NCBI RefSeq assembly: GCF_009002475.1
Contig: NZ_AP019860.1
Location: 9,377,001 to 9,441,000, forward strand
Reading direction: 5' to 3'
Source of the DNA: Candidatus Uabimicrobium amorphum
GTDB taxonomy: Bacteria > Planctomycetota > Uabimicrobiia > Uabimicrobiales > Uabimicrobiaceae
Length of the DNA stretch: 64,000 bases
Shown one piece after another: positions 18,772 through 27,359 of the stretch. Position 1 is the stretch's first letter. Each line of letters starts with the position of its first letter. The notes beneath the pieces are model-generated. The model ran no database searches, was not told the DNA's origin, and saw nothing but the letters and a program-made list of their open reading frames with translations. The position numbers and the translations under genes were made by a program.

Positions 18772-18798
18772 TCCTGTCCATCCTGTTAATCCTGTCAA
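18772..18798. repeat. Three 9-bp direct repeats TCCTGTYMA
   Basis: TCCTGTCCA, TCCTGTTAA and TCCTGTCAA run in tandem at 18772, 18781 and 18790 after hypE, in the 163-bp gap before 18894. I know this kind of TCCTGT-rich repeat from intergenic sites in diverse bacteria. It is the only structure I see in this gap; there is no clear terminator. Confidence 0.55.
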
Positions 18799-18893
18799 AA
18801 CCCGTATCGTTAAAATTTAAATAAAAAATTTTCGAACCTTTTGCTTGTTTTTATCTCTTAAAAAATAAAACCACATTTTTTAGGAGAAGTATT

Positions 18894-19196
18894 ATGGAAA
18901 ATTTAGATAAAGTTAGAGAACAGGCTTTGAAAAAAATAGACCGTGCACAGCAAGACTTTAAGTTTTTTTTCGTGATGATGGCAGTTTTTGAAGGTGTTTT
19001 GCTGCTTACGTATTTGTTATGCATGGATTTTCACGAGCGTCTTCATTGGTTGATTCTTATTGCGGCACTACTAACGTATGGCACTATTGTGACCGGGCTA
19101 TTTACTTTAGGAGCGTATTTAAAGTTAAATGTGATGCGCATTCTGAAAGCTTTGGAATTACATAGTGAATTAAACGATGAGAGCCTGGATGTGTGA
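18894..19196 (+). CDS. Small two-helix membrane protein coupled to ECF sigma factor
   Basis: 100 residues, with two hydrophobic helices (~24-45 FFFVMMAVFEGVLLLTYLLC; ~53-78 LILIAALLTYGTIVTGLF) flanked by charged N- and C-terminal cytoplasmic tails. SD TTAGGAGAAG is strong. No family recognised. Its stop overlaps the sigma-factor start region (GTGTGA), so both are made together; a role in membrane control of the sigma factor is possible but it has no zinc-finger anti-sigma domain. Confidence 0.7.
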   Translation: MENLDKVREQALKKIDRAQQDFKFFFVMMAVFEGVLLLTYLLCMDFHERLHWLILIAALLTYGTIVTGLFTLGAYLKLNVMRILKALELHSELNDESLDV

Positions 19197-19198
19197 AA

Positions 19199-19723
19199 AT
19201 GGAAGACTCTGCCTTAGCACGCTTAGTTTTATTGGCACAAGCAGGCAAACGTAGTGAGTTGGATCGCTTGTTTGGCAAGATACAACAGCCTATATTTCGC
19301 TATATTTACGGAATAACGAAAGATGTGCATCTTGCAGAAGATTTATTGCAAGAAGTTTTTATGATTGCTTTTCGTAAACTATGGCTTCTCGAAGAACCAA
19401 AAGCCTTTATGACCTGGATCTACCGCATCGCTAGCCGTGTTACTTTTCGCCATCTGCGCAAGAAAAAAGTCCCTGTCGTCTTTGATGTTTCGCTTCTTGA
19501 GGAGCAAGTAGAGGTAAAAGAGGATTCTCTTCCACTTGATATTGATTTACAGCAACTCATTTCGCAAGTGACAACTGCAAGTCGCACGGTACTTTTTTTA
19601 CGCTTTATCGAGAAAAAGTCTCTCAAGGAAATTTCTCTGATTTTGGAAATTCCCCTGGGGACAGTAAAGTCGAGATTAAACTATGGTATTTCCCAGTTAC
19701 AGAAAATCAATGCTAAAAATTAA
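19199..19723 (+). CDS. ECF-family RNA polymerase sigma factor
   Basis: 174 residues from ATG 19199 (a GTG two codons earlier, at 19193, overlaps the previous stop). Region 2 is seen in PIFRYIYGITKDVHLAEDLLQEVF and region 4 in SLKEISLILEIPLGTVKSRLNYG, with the usual acidic linker between. It redirects RNA polymerase to stress or envelope promoters. The partner would be the small membrane protein just upstream; no classic anti-sigma gene is adjacent. The repeat element copy 2 lies right after the stop. Confidence 0.9.
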   Translation: MEDSALARLVLLAQAGKRSELDRLFGKIQQPIFRYIYGITKDVHLAEDLLQEVFMIAFRKLWLLEEPKAFMTWIYRIASRVTFRHLRKKKVPVVFDVSLLEEQVEVKEDSLPLDIDLQQLISQVTTASRTVLFLRFIEKKSLKEISLILEIPLGTVKSRLNYGISQLQKINAKN

Positions 19724-19740
19724 GGGAATCGCGATGGAAA

Positions 19741-19776
19741 TGTAGGGGCGGACCTTGTGTCCGCCCGTTCTCCCAA
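19741..19776 (+). repeat. GC-rich dispersed hairpin element, copy 2
   Basis: Stem GGGCGGAC (19746-19753) / GTCCGCCC (19759-19766) with loop CTTGT. It is followed at 19782 by GTTGGATAAACGTTT, nearly the same as the flank of copy 3 (GTTAGATAAACGTTT), so the conserved unit extends to about 60 bp. It sits between convergent genes and could act as a terminator-like structure, although no T tract follows. Confidence 0.8.
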
Positions 19777-19826
19777 ATACAGTTGGATAAACGTTTCGAA
19801 GTCATAAAGCACAGTATATTTTCTGC

Positions 19827-21848
19827 CTAATATTTTTGCAAAAGAGCATTCACTTTTTCACTTAGCTGTGGATTTTGTTTTTGCGCTAATTCTAGAAGTT
19901 TCTTACCTTCCTGTTTGTTGCCCATCATTAGCAAACACTCTCCCCAATAATAGTAGGCTTGTGGGTAGGTGTTTTGCAATTTTACTGCGACAGCATATTG
20001 TTGGACAGCCGCATCGTATTTTTGTTGTGCTTGTAAAGCACGAGCTAGATAGAATGGAGCACTTGGTAAAGTGGAATCGTATTCACGTGCTTTACTTGCG
20101 CTGTGCTCAGCATCGCGATAGTTTTTGTTTTGTAAAAGTATGTACGCTTTACGTGAGTGCAAAAAAGCATCGCGTTCTGCACCGGTTTCTTCTGTGAATG
20201 TTTTCTCGATAAGATTTAGCGCTTTGTCGAGATGTTGCAGTTGAATGAGCGCATCTATTCTGCCGCTTCTTGCGAAACGCGAAGTTTTACATAGTTCTTC
20301 CATTTTGGTGAAGGCTTGTAGGGATTTGGCAAATTGTCCCATTTGCGTGTAGAGTTTACCGAAAAGCATCCACGCCATGATATTTTTGGGATCTTTGTCT
20401 ACGATGATTTTTAAGATTTTCTCGCATTGGGTGTAGCGACGCAGGAACATCTGTGTTTGCGCGTTGGTGATGAGTTTGATAATGTCTTGCATTTCCACGG
20501 GATCTGGACCAGAGGTAGGGGCTATTTTGGGTTTGTGCCCTTGTAGATAGCCAATTGCGGAGAGTGCTGCTGCATTTGGATCATCTACATTCAATGTCTG
20601 CGACACACCGGTATTTTTACGCATTTTTGTTAACGTTTTGCGCATCTTTTTTACAAGTCCTGTGTATTTTTTTTCCTCAACTAAATTGTTTTTTTCGTGC
20701 ATATCATGGACGATGTTGTATAATTCCCCTTCTTTTGTGCCGATGTATTTATAATCACCTTCAACAACACTTGTCATAATACTCCATCCAAAGACATGAT
20801 AAACGTAGTACGCTTCACTGTAACAACGCAAAGGCGGAGGTTGCATATTTTCTTTAGAAGACGAAGTGAAATAAGGAGACAAATCGTAACCTTCACTTTG
20901 TTGCTCTCTTGTCGATTGATGGTAATCTGTAAGTTCGCTTTTATCCAATAACGCCATTACGGTGGGTAATATATCAATGGTGCGCACGGGAAAAGTATAT
21001 CTTTTTTTGACCGCGCTCGGTACTTTAAACATCAGTGGCACATGTACGGTCGAATTGTAAATATAGTAACCATGGCTTAGTTCTCCGTGTTCACCTAGAC
21101 CTTCACCATGATCGCTGACGAAAACGATGATGGTATTGTCATATTTACCTAGTTTTTTTAATTTGTCGAATAGTAGCCCCAGGCAATAATCGGTATAGGC
21201 GATTTCTGCGTCGTATGGATGGATGAATGATTCGGCAAAACGTTGTGGAGCCTTGTACTCTGCGTGAGGATCAAATAAATGTAGCCACAAAAAAAACGGA
21301 TCGGATTTTTGTGTCATTTTTTCTAGGTAATCGTTGGCGATTTTTACACTGTGTTCGGCAGTACGCTCGGCAATAAATTTGCTATCTTCTTCAACAGTAA
21401 TGTCTTCCACATCAGAGTACCAATCAAAACCTTTATTTAGGCCTTTGCTTTTGTTTAGAGGGGCAGCACTGACAACTGCGGCGGTTTGGTAACCATAAGC
21501 TTGGAGAATGCTGGCCATTGTTGGTAGATTTTTTTCATCTAGTTTATAGTACAGATTGTCTTTGATGTTGTGGGTTGTGGGATTTGTTCCGGTCATAATC
21601 GACACGTGAGATGGAAATGTGAGTGGTGCTTGGGCAAAACATTTTTCAAAAACGACACTTTCGCTCGCCAAGCGATCTATGTTTTCCGTTTGTGCTGTTT
21701 CATATCCGTAGCACCCGAGGCGATCGGCGCGAAGTGTGTCAACGGATATCAAAAGTAAATTGTAACTTGTGGCTTGTGTTGGCATAAATTGCCAGCGAAT
21801 AACGGCGATCGTAAGTAACAATACCACAACAAAAGTAAATTTTTTCAT
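19827..21848 (-). CDS. Sulfatase-like (alkaline phosphatase superfamily) hydrolase with C-terminal TPRs
   Basis: 673 residues. An N-terminal signal anchor (1-22) puts the enzyme outside the cytoplasmic membrane. The sulfatase fold spans ~29-400: metal-binding SVDTLRADRLG (Asp37), VSDHGEGLGEHG, and LHLFDPHAEY. The position of the formylglycine Cys/Ser is Thr77 in PLTFPSHVSIMTG, so there is no CxPSR motif and no formylglycine can form. Thr is the nucleophile in phosphatase and phosphotransferase members of this superfamily. Residues ~465-670 hold several TPR units (AWMLFGKLYTQMGQFAKSLQ, PFYLARALQAQQKYDAAVQQ). The substrate is unknown; phospho- or sulfo-ester hydrolysis in the envelope is inferred. 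Confidence 0.85.
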   Translation of the reverse strand: MKKFTFVVVLLLTIAVIRWQFMPTQATSYNLLLISVDTLRADRLGCYGYETAQTENIDRLASESVVFEKCFAQAPLTFPSHVSIMTGTNPTTHNIKDNLYYKLDEKNLPTMASILQAYGYQTAAVVSAAPLNKSKGLNKGFDWYSDVEDITVEEDSKFIAERTAEHSVKIANDYLEKMTQKSDPFFLWLHLFDPHAEYKAPQRFAESFIHPYDAEIAYTDYCLGLLFDKLKKLGKYDNTIIVFVSDHGEGLGEHGELSHGYYIYNSTVHVPLMFKVPSAVKKRYTFPVRTIDILPTVMALLDKSELTDYHQSTREQQSEGYDLSPYFTSSSKENMQPPPLRCYSEAYYVYHVFGWSIMTSVVEGDYKYIGTKEGELYNIVHDMHEKNNLVEEKKYTGLVKKMRKTLTKMRKNTGVSQTLNVDDPNAAALSAIGYLQGHKPKIAPTSGPDPVEMQDIIKLITNAQTQMFLRRYTQCEKILKIIVDKDPKNIMAWMLFGKLYTQMGQFAKSLQAFTKMEELCKTSRFARSGRIDALIQLQHLDKALNLIEKTFTEETGAERDAFLHSRKAYILLQNKNYRDAEHSASKAREYDSTLPSAPFYLARALQAQQKYDAAVQQYAVAVKLQNTYPQAYYYWGECLLMMGNKQEGKKLLELAQKQNPQLSEKVNALLQKY

Positions 21849-21880
21849 GAGAAAACACCATTGTAATAGAGAATCATTCT

Positions 21881-22390
21881 ATGAAAATTGTACAAAAATT
21901 TCCTGCAAATCCAAATATGGTCATTTTTTTTATACCACAACAACAAACTACTAAAATGGCAGAAATGTTTGCGACAGCGGCAAAAGCACGTACGCATCTC
22001 TTTGCCCATTATTTTTTTGAAATTGACGGTGTACGCCGTGTGCAAATTACTCGTTACGAAATTCGCGTTTTTAAGCGTAAAGATCTGCATGTATGGGATG
22101 AAATTCTACCGCAAATTGTAAAAACCATAAAGAACATTTTTCCACAAGCGCAGATTTCGCCGTGGCAAGAGAGTGCAGAGAAACTTACGCGTATATTCCC
22201 CGGCAAAAATGAAAAACGCGAGGTCTATGAAGGCGTTGAAGTGGCAAATGCACATCCTATCGCAAAGAGTCTTTTTCGTGTTTGTGGCGTCGAAAGAGTC
22301 ATTTTGGATATCGATCATATAGAGGTTAAGCTTTGTAGTATATTTCCCGTAAGTGCTGTGTGGTCGGAAGTCGCGAAAGTCTTGGAATGA
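21881..22390 (+). CDS. Tandem Nfu N-terminal-domain-like protein
   Basis: 169 residues. The first half has the Nfu_N pattern (ANPNMVIFFIPQQQ, then FFEIDGVRRVQITRYEIRVF and VWDEILPQIV). The second half repeats it (AHPIAKSLFRVCGVERVI, IDHIEVKL, VWSEVAKVLE). The C-terminal CxxC NifU domain that binds Fe-S in real Nfu proteins is missing. So it is probably a stand-alone Nfu_N double domain of unknown function. Divergent from the sulfatase-like gene with only 32 bp between the starts. Confidence 0.65.
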   Translation: MKIVQKFPANPNMVIFFIPQQQTTKMAEMFATAAKARTHLFAHYFFEIDGVRRVQITRYEIRVFKRKDLHVWDEILPQIVKTIKNIFPQAQISPWQESAEKLTRIFPGKNEKREVYEGVEVANAHPIAKSLFRVCGVERVILDIDHIEVKLCSIFPVSAVWSEVAKVLE

Positions 22391-22556
22391 GAAATGATAT
22401 CTATTTTTTTTGCTTTGAAAATAAGGCTTGTATGAGATGGATATCTTCAACTCTTTATGAATAAAGGCGGAAAAGCTTTGGGTGCTTTTTATTAAATTGT
22501 CATTTACAATAGCATAAACAATATCATTCTATAACAACTTGGAGTCAGAGTTCAAT

Positions 22557-22811
22557 ATGGATAGATGCGCACTAATTATAAAAAAAAACAACCACTTTAT
22601 TATGTATTTTGATAACCTGGATGCATTAAAAAATAACAGTGATAAGGGACCACAGATATACTCGAAATTGAATTGCGCAAGTTCTTTCATGAATAAAGAC
22701 AATACATATATCCGTTTGGTATGCATTATCGATTTTGATCGCAATTCTTATTTGATCTATAATACAGCTGACTTTAGTAAAGCGCGAGATTGGAAATATT
22801 TAGTTGCATAA
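22557..22811 (+). CDS. Small hypothetical protein
   Basis: 84 residues from ATG 22557 (GGAG 12 bases upstream; TTG 22539 in frame). The sequence alternates strands and charged residues (RCALIIKKNNHFIMYFDNLD, YIRLVCIIDFDRNSYLIY) and no family is recognised. Support for being real: a plausible ribosome site and an excellent rho-independent terminator 22 bp after the stop. Codon use resembles its neighbours. Confidence 0.5.
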   Translation: MDRCALIIKKNNHFIMYFDNLDALKNNSDKGPQIYSKLNCASSFMNKDNTYIRLVCIIDFDRNSYLIYNTADFSKARDWKYLVA

Positions 22812-22832
22812 ATAAAATGCTTGAGGTATTCT

Positions 22833-22872
22833 AGCCAGAACTAACTTAATTTTTAGTTCTGGCTTTTTTTAT
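22833..22872 (+). terminator. Rho-independent terminator
   Basis: Perfect 12-bp stem AGCCAGAACTAA / TTAGTTCTGGCT with an 8-base loop, followed by a run of T. It ends the small gene at 22557-22811 and precedes the next gene by 10 bp. Confidence 0.9.
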
Positions 22873-22882
22873 AGGAAAAAAT

Positions 22883-23659
22883 ATGGCCAAACAATATCGA
22901 TCACTCAAATCAGAAGAAATTGTCAAAACCATTACCCGTCTTCACGAAAGAGTTGGGGAACGTTTTCCAAATTCTGGTTTGGTAAATGTTACCAAAGAGG
23001 TAAGAGATGTTGCATCGGAGGCCAAAGATCTTCTAAACAAGATCAATAGCCCACACAAAATATATCGCACACTGAGCATTGTACTTATCATGGGAATTGT
23101 GGCACTGTTTCTATGGATTTTAAGTCAACTAGGCGAGGTGAAAAAACTACCGAGTACACTGGAGTTTTTAGAATTTTTAGAGGCGGGTATTAGTTCGATG
23201 GTGTTTATTGGCGCAGGAATTTTCTTTCTGTGGTCTCTAGAAACACGCTATAAACGACATTTAATTGTAAAAGCGATTCATGAGTTGCGTTCCCTGGCCC
23301 ATGTTGTTGACATGCACCAATTGACAAAAGACCCTGAAACATTGTTCATGCGAAAAAATAAGACCAAATCTTCGCCGGAAAGAAAGCTCACTCCCTATCA
23401 AATACACCGCTATCTAGACTATTGCTCGGAATTACTATCCATTATTAGCAAAGTGGGTTCTCTTTACGTGGACGAATTCGCAGATCAAGCATCGCTAAAT
23501 GCCGTAGACAGTTTAGAAACACTGACAAATGGTCTTTCACGTAAGATTTGGCAAAAACTCAACATCCTCACCCAAGGATTTATGCAGCAAAACCAACTTT
23601 TGTCTCAAAAAGCACCTGACGCAAATGGCGATTCCACCCAAGAAGAAAAAACAACATAG
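22883..23659 (+). CDS. Two-TM membrane protein of unknown function
   Basis: 258 residues. A helical cytoplasmic N-terminus (~1-60) is followed by hydrophobic helices at ~68-84 (SIVLIMGIVALFLWILS) and ~105-120 (GISSMVFIGAGIFFLW), then a long helical cytoplasmic C-terminus (~125-258). No family recognised. It has its own ribosome site (ATAGGAAAAA) immediately after a terminator, so a promoter must overlap or lie within the terminator region, or transcription reads through. A bidirectional terminator follows. Confidence 0.75.
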   Translation: MAKQYRSLKSEEIVKTITRLHERVGERFPNSGLVNVTKEVRDVASEAKDLLNKINSPHKIYRTLSIVLIMGIVALFLWILSQLGEVKKLPSTLEFLEFLEAGISSMVFIGAGIFFLWSLETRYKRHLIVKAIHELRSLAHVVDMHQLTKDPETLFMRKNKTKSSPERKLTPYQIHRYLDYCSELLSIISKVGSLYVDEFADQASLNAVDSLETLTNGLSRKIWQKLNILTQGFMQQNQLLSQKAPDANGDSTQEEKTT

Positions 23660-23672
23660 ATATGCCAATAAA

Positions 23673-23700
23673 AAAAGCCAGGCAATATGACCTGGCTTTT
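23673..23700. terminator. Bidirectional rho-independent terminator
   Basis: AAAAGCCAGG / CCTGGCTTTT, perfect 10-bp stem with loop CAATATGA. A-tract and T-tract on the two sides allow termination in both directions. It separates the plus gene ending at 23659 from the minus-strand operon ending at 23760. Confidence 0.9.
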
Positions 23701-23759
23701 CATGTGTAACTTCCATTTTATTTTTAGACGACGGAACATGATGTTGTGTTGGATATTTA

Positions 23760-26700
23760 CTATTTTTCTTTTACAAAATACACAAAACCATTGTTGCTAG
23801 CAATTGCAATAAAGTTACCAATTTTGATCGGGGAAGTACTAATGGTTCCCGGGATAAAAACACGCCACAATGTTTTTCCTTGTGGGGTAATTGCTACAAC
23901 TTCTCCAGCGACAGAAGTAAAGTAAATGCGTTCATCAATCACGGCAGGGGAAGCAATTATCTTTCCCGTCATTTTTTTGCGCCACAAAGTCTTCCCTTCA
24001 TCATTTACGGCATAAATTTGTCTGTCGTCGTTGCCAAAATAAATGGTATTGTTGTGAATCGTGGGACGGCAATGTATTGCCCCTGTTGTTTTTGCATTCC
24101 ATTTTAAACGTCGTCGTGTAAAGTCGATGGCGTACATATTGCCATCAGCACTTCCAAAATACAACGTATCTTTGACACAGATAGGCGTTGTCGTAACAGC
24201 GTTTTGAGCCGCAAACGACCATTTTTTTTGTAAAAAAGCAATATCGTCTTGTTTTGCCAAAGTAAGTTCGTGCACACCGTCTTCGCTGCCGATAAATATA
24301 CTTTTGTTGTAAAAGTAGGGTGCAGATGAAAAAGACTTTCCCTTGAACTCCGAATATTCCAAATGAGACTTTTTACCTGTGGTAATGTTTAAAGCGGTAA
24401 TTGTTTTATCGTAAGCAAAGAAAATCGCATTTTCACCTGTACATGCACCGAGGTATTTTTGGGCATTGATTTTATCCGCTTTCCATACCGGCCATCCGGT
24501 GATATTGTTACACAGTACGGCATGGTTTTCGCGATCTATGGTAAAAAAGTGCTCATTATCGATTGTTATAGGTGGTGCAAAGGCGGTATCTGTGGCGAGT
24601 ACTCTGTAATTGATTTTGTTTTGTTTCGTAAAAATTTCGTGAATAGAGCCCTCTGTTGTTGTTAGATAGGTGCGTCCATCGTTTAGTTGTAAAACAGAAT
24701 CATAGCATGAAGAGGCAAAAGAACGTTCCCATAACTTGACAGGTGTTCCTTCTTTGTATGCAAAGCAGTGAGCTGTGTAGTTATTTTGTTTTGCCGTTAC
24801 GGTGAAAATCATTTCGCGTGTGCGCTGAATGGGCATGGGAATGTTTTGTTGTGAGTAATCTAACTCCCATTTTTTACGGACCACATCTATACGTTTTGTA
24901 AACAATTGGATATCAACGGCAAATAACTTCTGTGAACTAACGGTAAGCGAACGTCCCAAGTTAGAAAACTGCATGAAAGTTTGCGTTGTGTCTAACAAGA
25001 TGGGAGAGGTCTTATTTAATGGAAAAATCGCCTCTTGTACATTTTTTGTATTTAGAGAAAACAATTGTAAATATTTGTTGGTGGCGATGGCCAAGTTCCC
25101 ACATGACATCGCCGCAGGTGTTGACATCTCTCCTGGAATCGACACTGTTTTTAGCAATTGACTGTTTTGTTTACCAATTTTATAAAGATTTACATAACTA
25201 TGTGTTTTATCTTTGGTAAAAGTACAAAGATAAGGAAAAACAGCTATTGTTGGCGCACATGGAGTTTTGTCGTAGGGAATTAAATAAGCGAGTTTGCCAG
25301 TGTCTTTGTTGTATACATACACATTGTCATGGCAAGGAATAAACATATAGTTTAATTTGCGATCCACTGTGGGGGCAAAAAGTGGTGTTTCTCCGGTACG
25401 ATATGCACCAAGGAGGTTACCATTTTGCACATCTATTTCTAAACAGTGGTCATTAAAAAGTCCGACATAAATGCGTTGTTTGTAAATGAATGGTTGTGTA
25501 CTGACTACGCCGGGAATTTTGGCTTTCCAGATGACAGAGCCGTCACTAGTTTTTAACATAACTAGCAAATTGGGGTTTTGCAAAAGTAAAACTCTGTCGG
25601 CTATTTTCATATTGAAGTTTTGTTTGGGGCCAGCGAGAAAAACAGGATGGATGGAGTTGTTTATGGTTTTTGTCACCCAACGTATTCTACCGTTTTGCCC
25701 ATCAAAACAGTATAAGTGATTTTTGGCTATGGCAAAAAAGTTTGTACCACTAGACGGTAATTTACTAGCGTTGATTTCGCCTAAGGGCAGCATTTCAAGC
25801 GCAATGTTTTTTGAATTTTCGGGGAACGTAACACCTTTATATTTGGGAAGAGTATCGACATATACATAGGTTTGGGCGATAAATTTTTGTTTGTAATTTG
25901 CAAAGTAACTGCGTAGCTTTTGCAGGTCGCGTTTTGCCCAATCTTCCTTATATTGATTTGCGATGTTAGTGATAAATGTTTGGCTACGTTGCAAATCATT
26001 ATTTTTCATCATGTTTTGTGCTTGTTGTAGGGCATCTTTGAAGTTACTTTTACGCAGAGCCAACTGTTGATAGTTATATATTTCGCGCCTTAAATTCGCA
26101 ATGCGTTTTGTCGCGAAATCTCCTAATTGTGCCGCTTCATCTAAGGATGTTGATGCTTGAGAGATTTCTTGTTGGTTGAAAAAAATTTGCGCTTTGCGAA
26201 CGAGTATATCTTGCAAATTTTCTTTGACTTTGTCACCTAGGTTACTGTCAGGGTAGCGTTGCAAAAACAAACGAGATTTTTTTTCGACTTCAGCATTTTC
26301 TTGGCGTTCCATAAGTTGTGATATAATCGCAAAGTCTTTTTCGTCTGTACTTTGGTTGAAATAAAAGACTCCTGCAATCACTGCGAGTATCACAATTGCA
26401 ATGGCAAAACTTGTTAGTGCTAAGTTGTTGCCCTCTTTTACAGGGGGGCTTTTTTTGTGACTAGATGGATCAATAACAACAATTTTACTTGGAGGAATTG
26501 TTTCGTCTTTTGCCAAATCAGGAGAAGCGGCCTCATCCTCTTCTAGTTTACTAGGAGGAATTTGCGGTTGTTTGGCCGCAGATGTTTTTTCGATAGAAAA
26601 TGTCGTTGGTTCCTCATGTGGCGTATCTTTTTCGAGTTTACTGGGAGGAGCTTGTAATTTGCTAGGTGGCGTATCTTTTTCGAGTTTACTGGGAGGAGCT

Positions 26701-27332
26701 TGTAGTTTACTAGGTGGCGTATCTTTTTCGAGCTTACTGGGGGGGGTGTCTTTTTCGAGTTTACTAGGCGGAGCCTGTCGTTTACTAGGCGCATCTTTTT
26801 CTACTTTATTAGATGCCATGCTTTTGTCTTTGCCATGGTTTTTACGCCACTTTAGATCTTGTTTGTCTTGTTTGTTGATTTCTGTTTGGTGTTTTTGCCA
26901 CAGTTTGTCTAGTTTTTCTTGTGGTAGTGCTTTGATTTTGTCGATAATCGGTTGTAGTTGTTTTTCATTACAGACTTCTTTTATTTCAAAAATTTTTGCT
27001 AATGGAACAACCTTGTTATTGACTTCAAAAATCGCGCGTTGTGTGATGAGACTCTTTTCATATTGTTCTTGAGAAACCATGTTTTCTTCTATGGCAAATT
27101 GACTCAATAAACTGTCATAGGTTCGTGTGTTAAAAAATTCAATGAGTTGTTGCAGTTGGCTTAAGCGATTTTCACTAAACACTTTTTTGTATTGGAATAT
27201 TTCCACCAACGTTTTTGGTAGCTTATTGTCTTGTAGCTTTTTTTGTAGTTCGCAGAGAGACTTTAATTTGCCTTGCTGTAGAAACTCGTGGCGAATAATG
27301 AGATCTTTTAAAAAACTGTCCGTTATGTGCAT
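23760..27332 (-). CDS. Single-pass membrane PQQ-like beta-propeller protein
   Basis: 1190 residues. The N-terminal ~165 residues contain three helical units resembling the N-terminal domains of type II secretion ATPases and planctomycete kinases (QQGKLKSLCELQKKLQDNKL; NMVSQEQYEKSL). A Lys/Pro-rich 16-residue tandem repeat (~180-250) follows, then one TM helix at ~305-325 (FAIAIVILAVIAGVFYF), a helical periplasmic region (~330-480) and PQQ/YWTD-type propeller blades to the end (IRWVTKTINNSIHPV; YAIDFTRRRLKWNAKTTGAI; IYAVNDEGKTLWRKK). BamB-like blades act in scaffolding or binding; no catalytic residues are evident. Last gene of the ExbBD/vWA operon, 27 bp after exbD. Confidence 0.8.
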   Translation of the reverse strand: MHITDSFLKDLIIRHEFLQQGKLKSLCELQKKLQDNKLPKTLVEIFQYKKVFSENRLSQLQQLIEFFNTRTYDSLLSQFAIEENMVSQEQYEKSLITQRAIFEVNNKVVPLAKIFEIKEVCNEKQLQPIIDKIKALPQEKLDKLWQKHQTEINKQDKQDLKWRKNHGKDKSMASNKVEKDAPSKRQAPPSKLEKDTPPSKLEKDTPPSKLQAPPSKLEKDTPPSKLQAPPSKLEKDTPHEEPTTFSIEKTSAAKQPQIPPSKLEEDEAASPDLAKDETIPPSKIVVIDPSSHKKSPPVKEGNNLALTSFAIAIVILAVIAGVFYFNQSTDEKDFAIISQLMERQENAEVEKKSRLFLQRYPDSNLGDKVKENLQDILVRKAQIFFNQQEISQASTSLDEAAQLGDFATKRIANLRREIYNYQQLALRKSNFKDALQQAQNMMKNNDLQRSQTFITNIANQYKEDWAKRDLQKLRSYFANYKQKFIAQTYVYVDTLPKYKGVTFPENSKNIALEMLPLGEINASKLPSSGTNFFAIAKNHLYCFDGQNGRIRWVTKTINNSIHPVFLAGPKQNFNMKIADRVLLLQNPNLLVMLKTSDGSVIWKAKIPGVVSTQPFIYKQRIYVGLFNDHCLEIDVQNGNLLGAYRTGETPLFAPTVDRKLNYMFIPCHDNVYVYNKDTGKLAYLIPYDKTPCAPTIAVFPYLCTFTKDKTHSYVNLYKIGKQNSQLLKTVSIPGEMSTPAAMSCGNLAIATNKYLQLFSLNTKNVQEAIFPLNKTSPILLDTTQTFMQFSNLGRSLTVSSQKLFAVDIQLFTKRIDVVRKKWELDYSQQNIPMPIQRTREMIFTVTAKQNNYTAHCFAYKEGTPVKLWERSFASSCYDSVLQLNDGRTYLTTTEGSIHEIFTKQNKINYRVLATDTAFAPPITIDNEHFFTIDRENHAVLCNNITGWPVWKADKINAQKYLGACTGENAIFFAYDKTITALNITTGKKSHLEYSEFKGKSFSSAPYFYNKSIFIGSEDGVHELTLAKQDDIAFLQKKWSFAAQNAVTTTPICVKDTLYFGSADGNMYAIDFTRRRLKWNAKTTGAIHCRPTIHNNTIYFGNDDRQIYAVNDEGKTLWRKKMTGKIIASPAVIDERIYFTSVAGEVVAITPQGKTLWRVFIPGTISTSPIKIGNFIAIASNNGFVYFVKEK
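26623..26790 (-). repeat. 48-bp in-frame tandem repeat coding PPSKLQAPPSKLEKDT
   Basis: GTATCTTTTTCGAG recurs at 26623, 26671 and 26719 (48-bp period), with a shorter 27-bp step to 26746. It encodes a 16-residue Lys/Pro-rich cytoplasmic linker unit. Near-identity between units indicates recent expansion and a likely length-variable site between strains. Confidence 0.9.
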
Positions 27333-27359
27333 AGGTGAACCATTTCATACAGAAGTGCT

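Noticed and set aside
26623-26790. Possible CRISPR-like array
   Set aside because: The period is in-frame (48 bp = 16 codons), with no distinct spacers and no cas gene nearby; it is a coding repeat.
26572-27072. Plus-strand frame reading GVSFSSLLGGAC repeats
   Set aside because: It is the antisense of the PPSKL repeats of the propeller gene, so the repeat structure is inherited, not independent.
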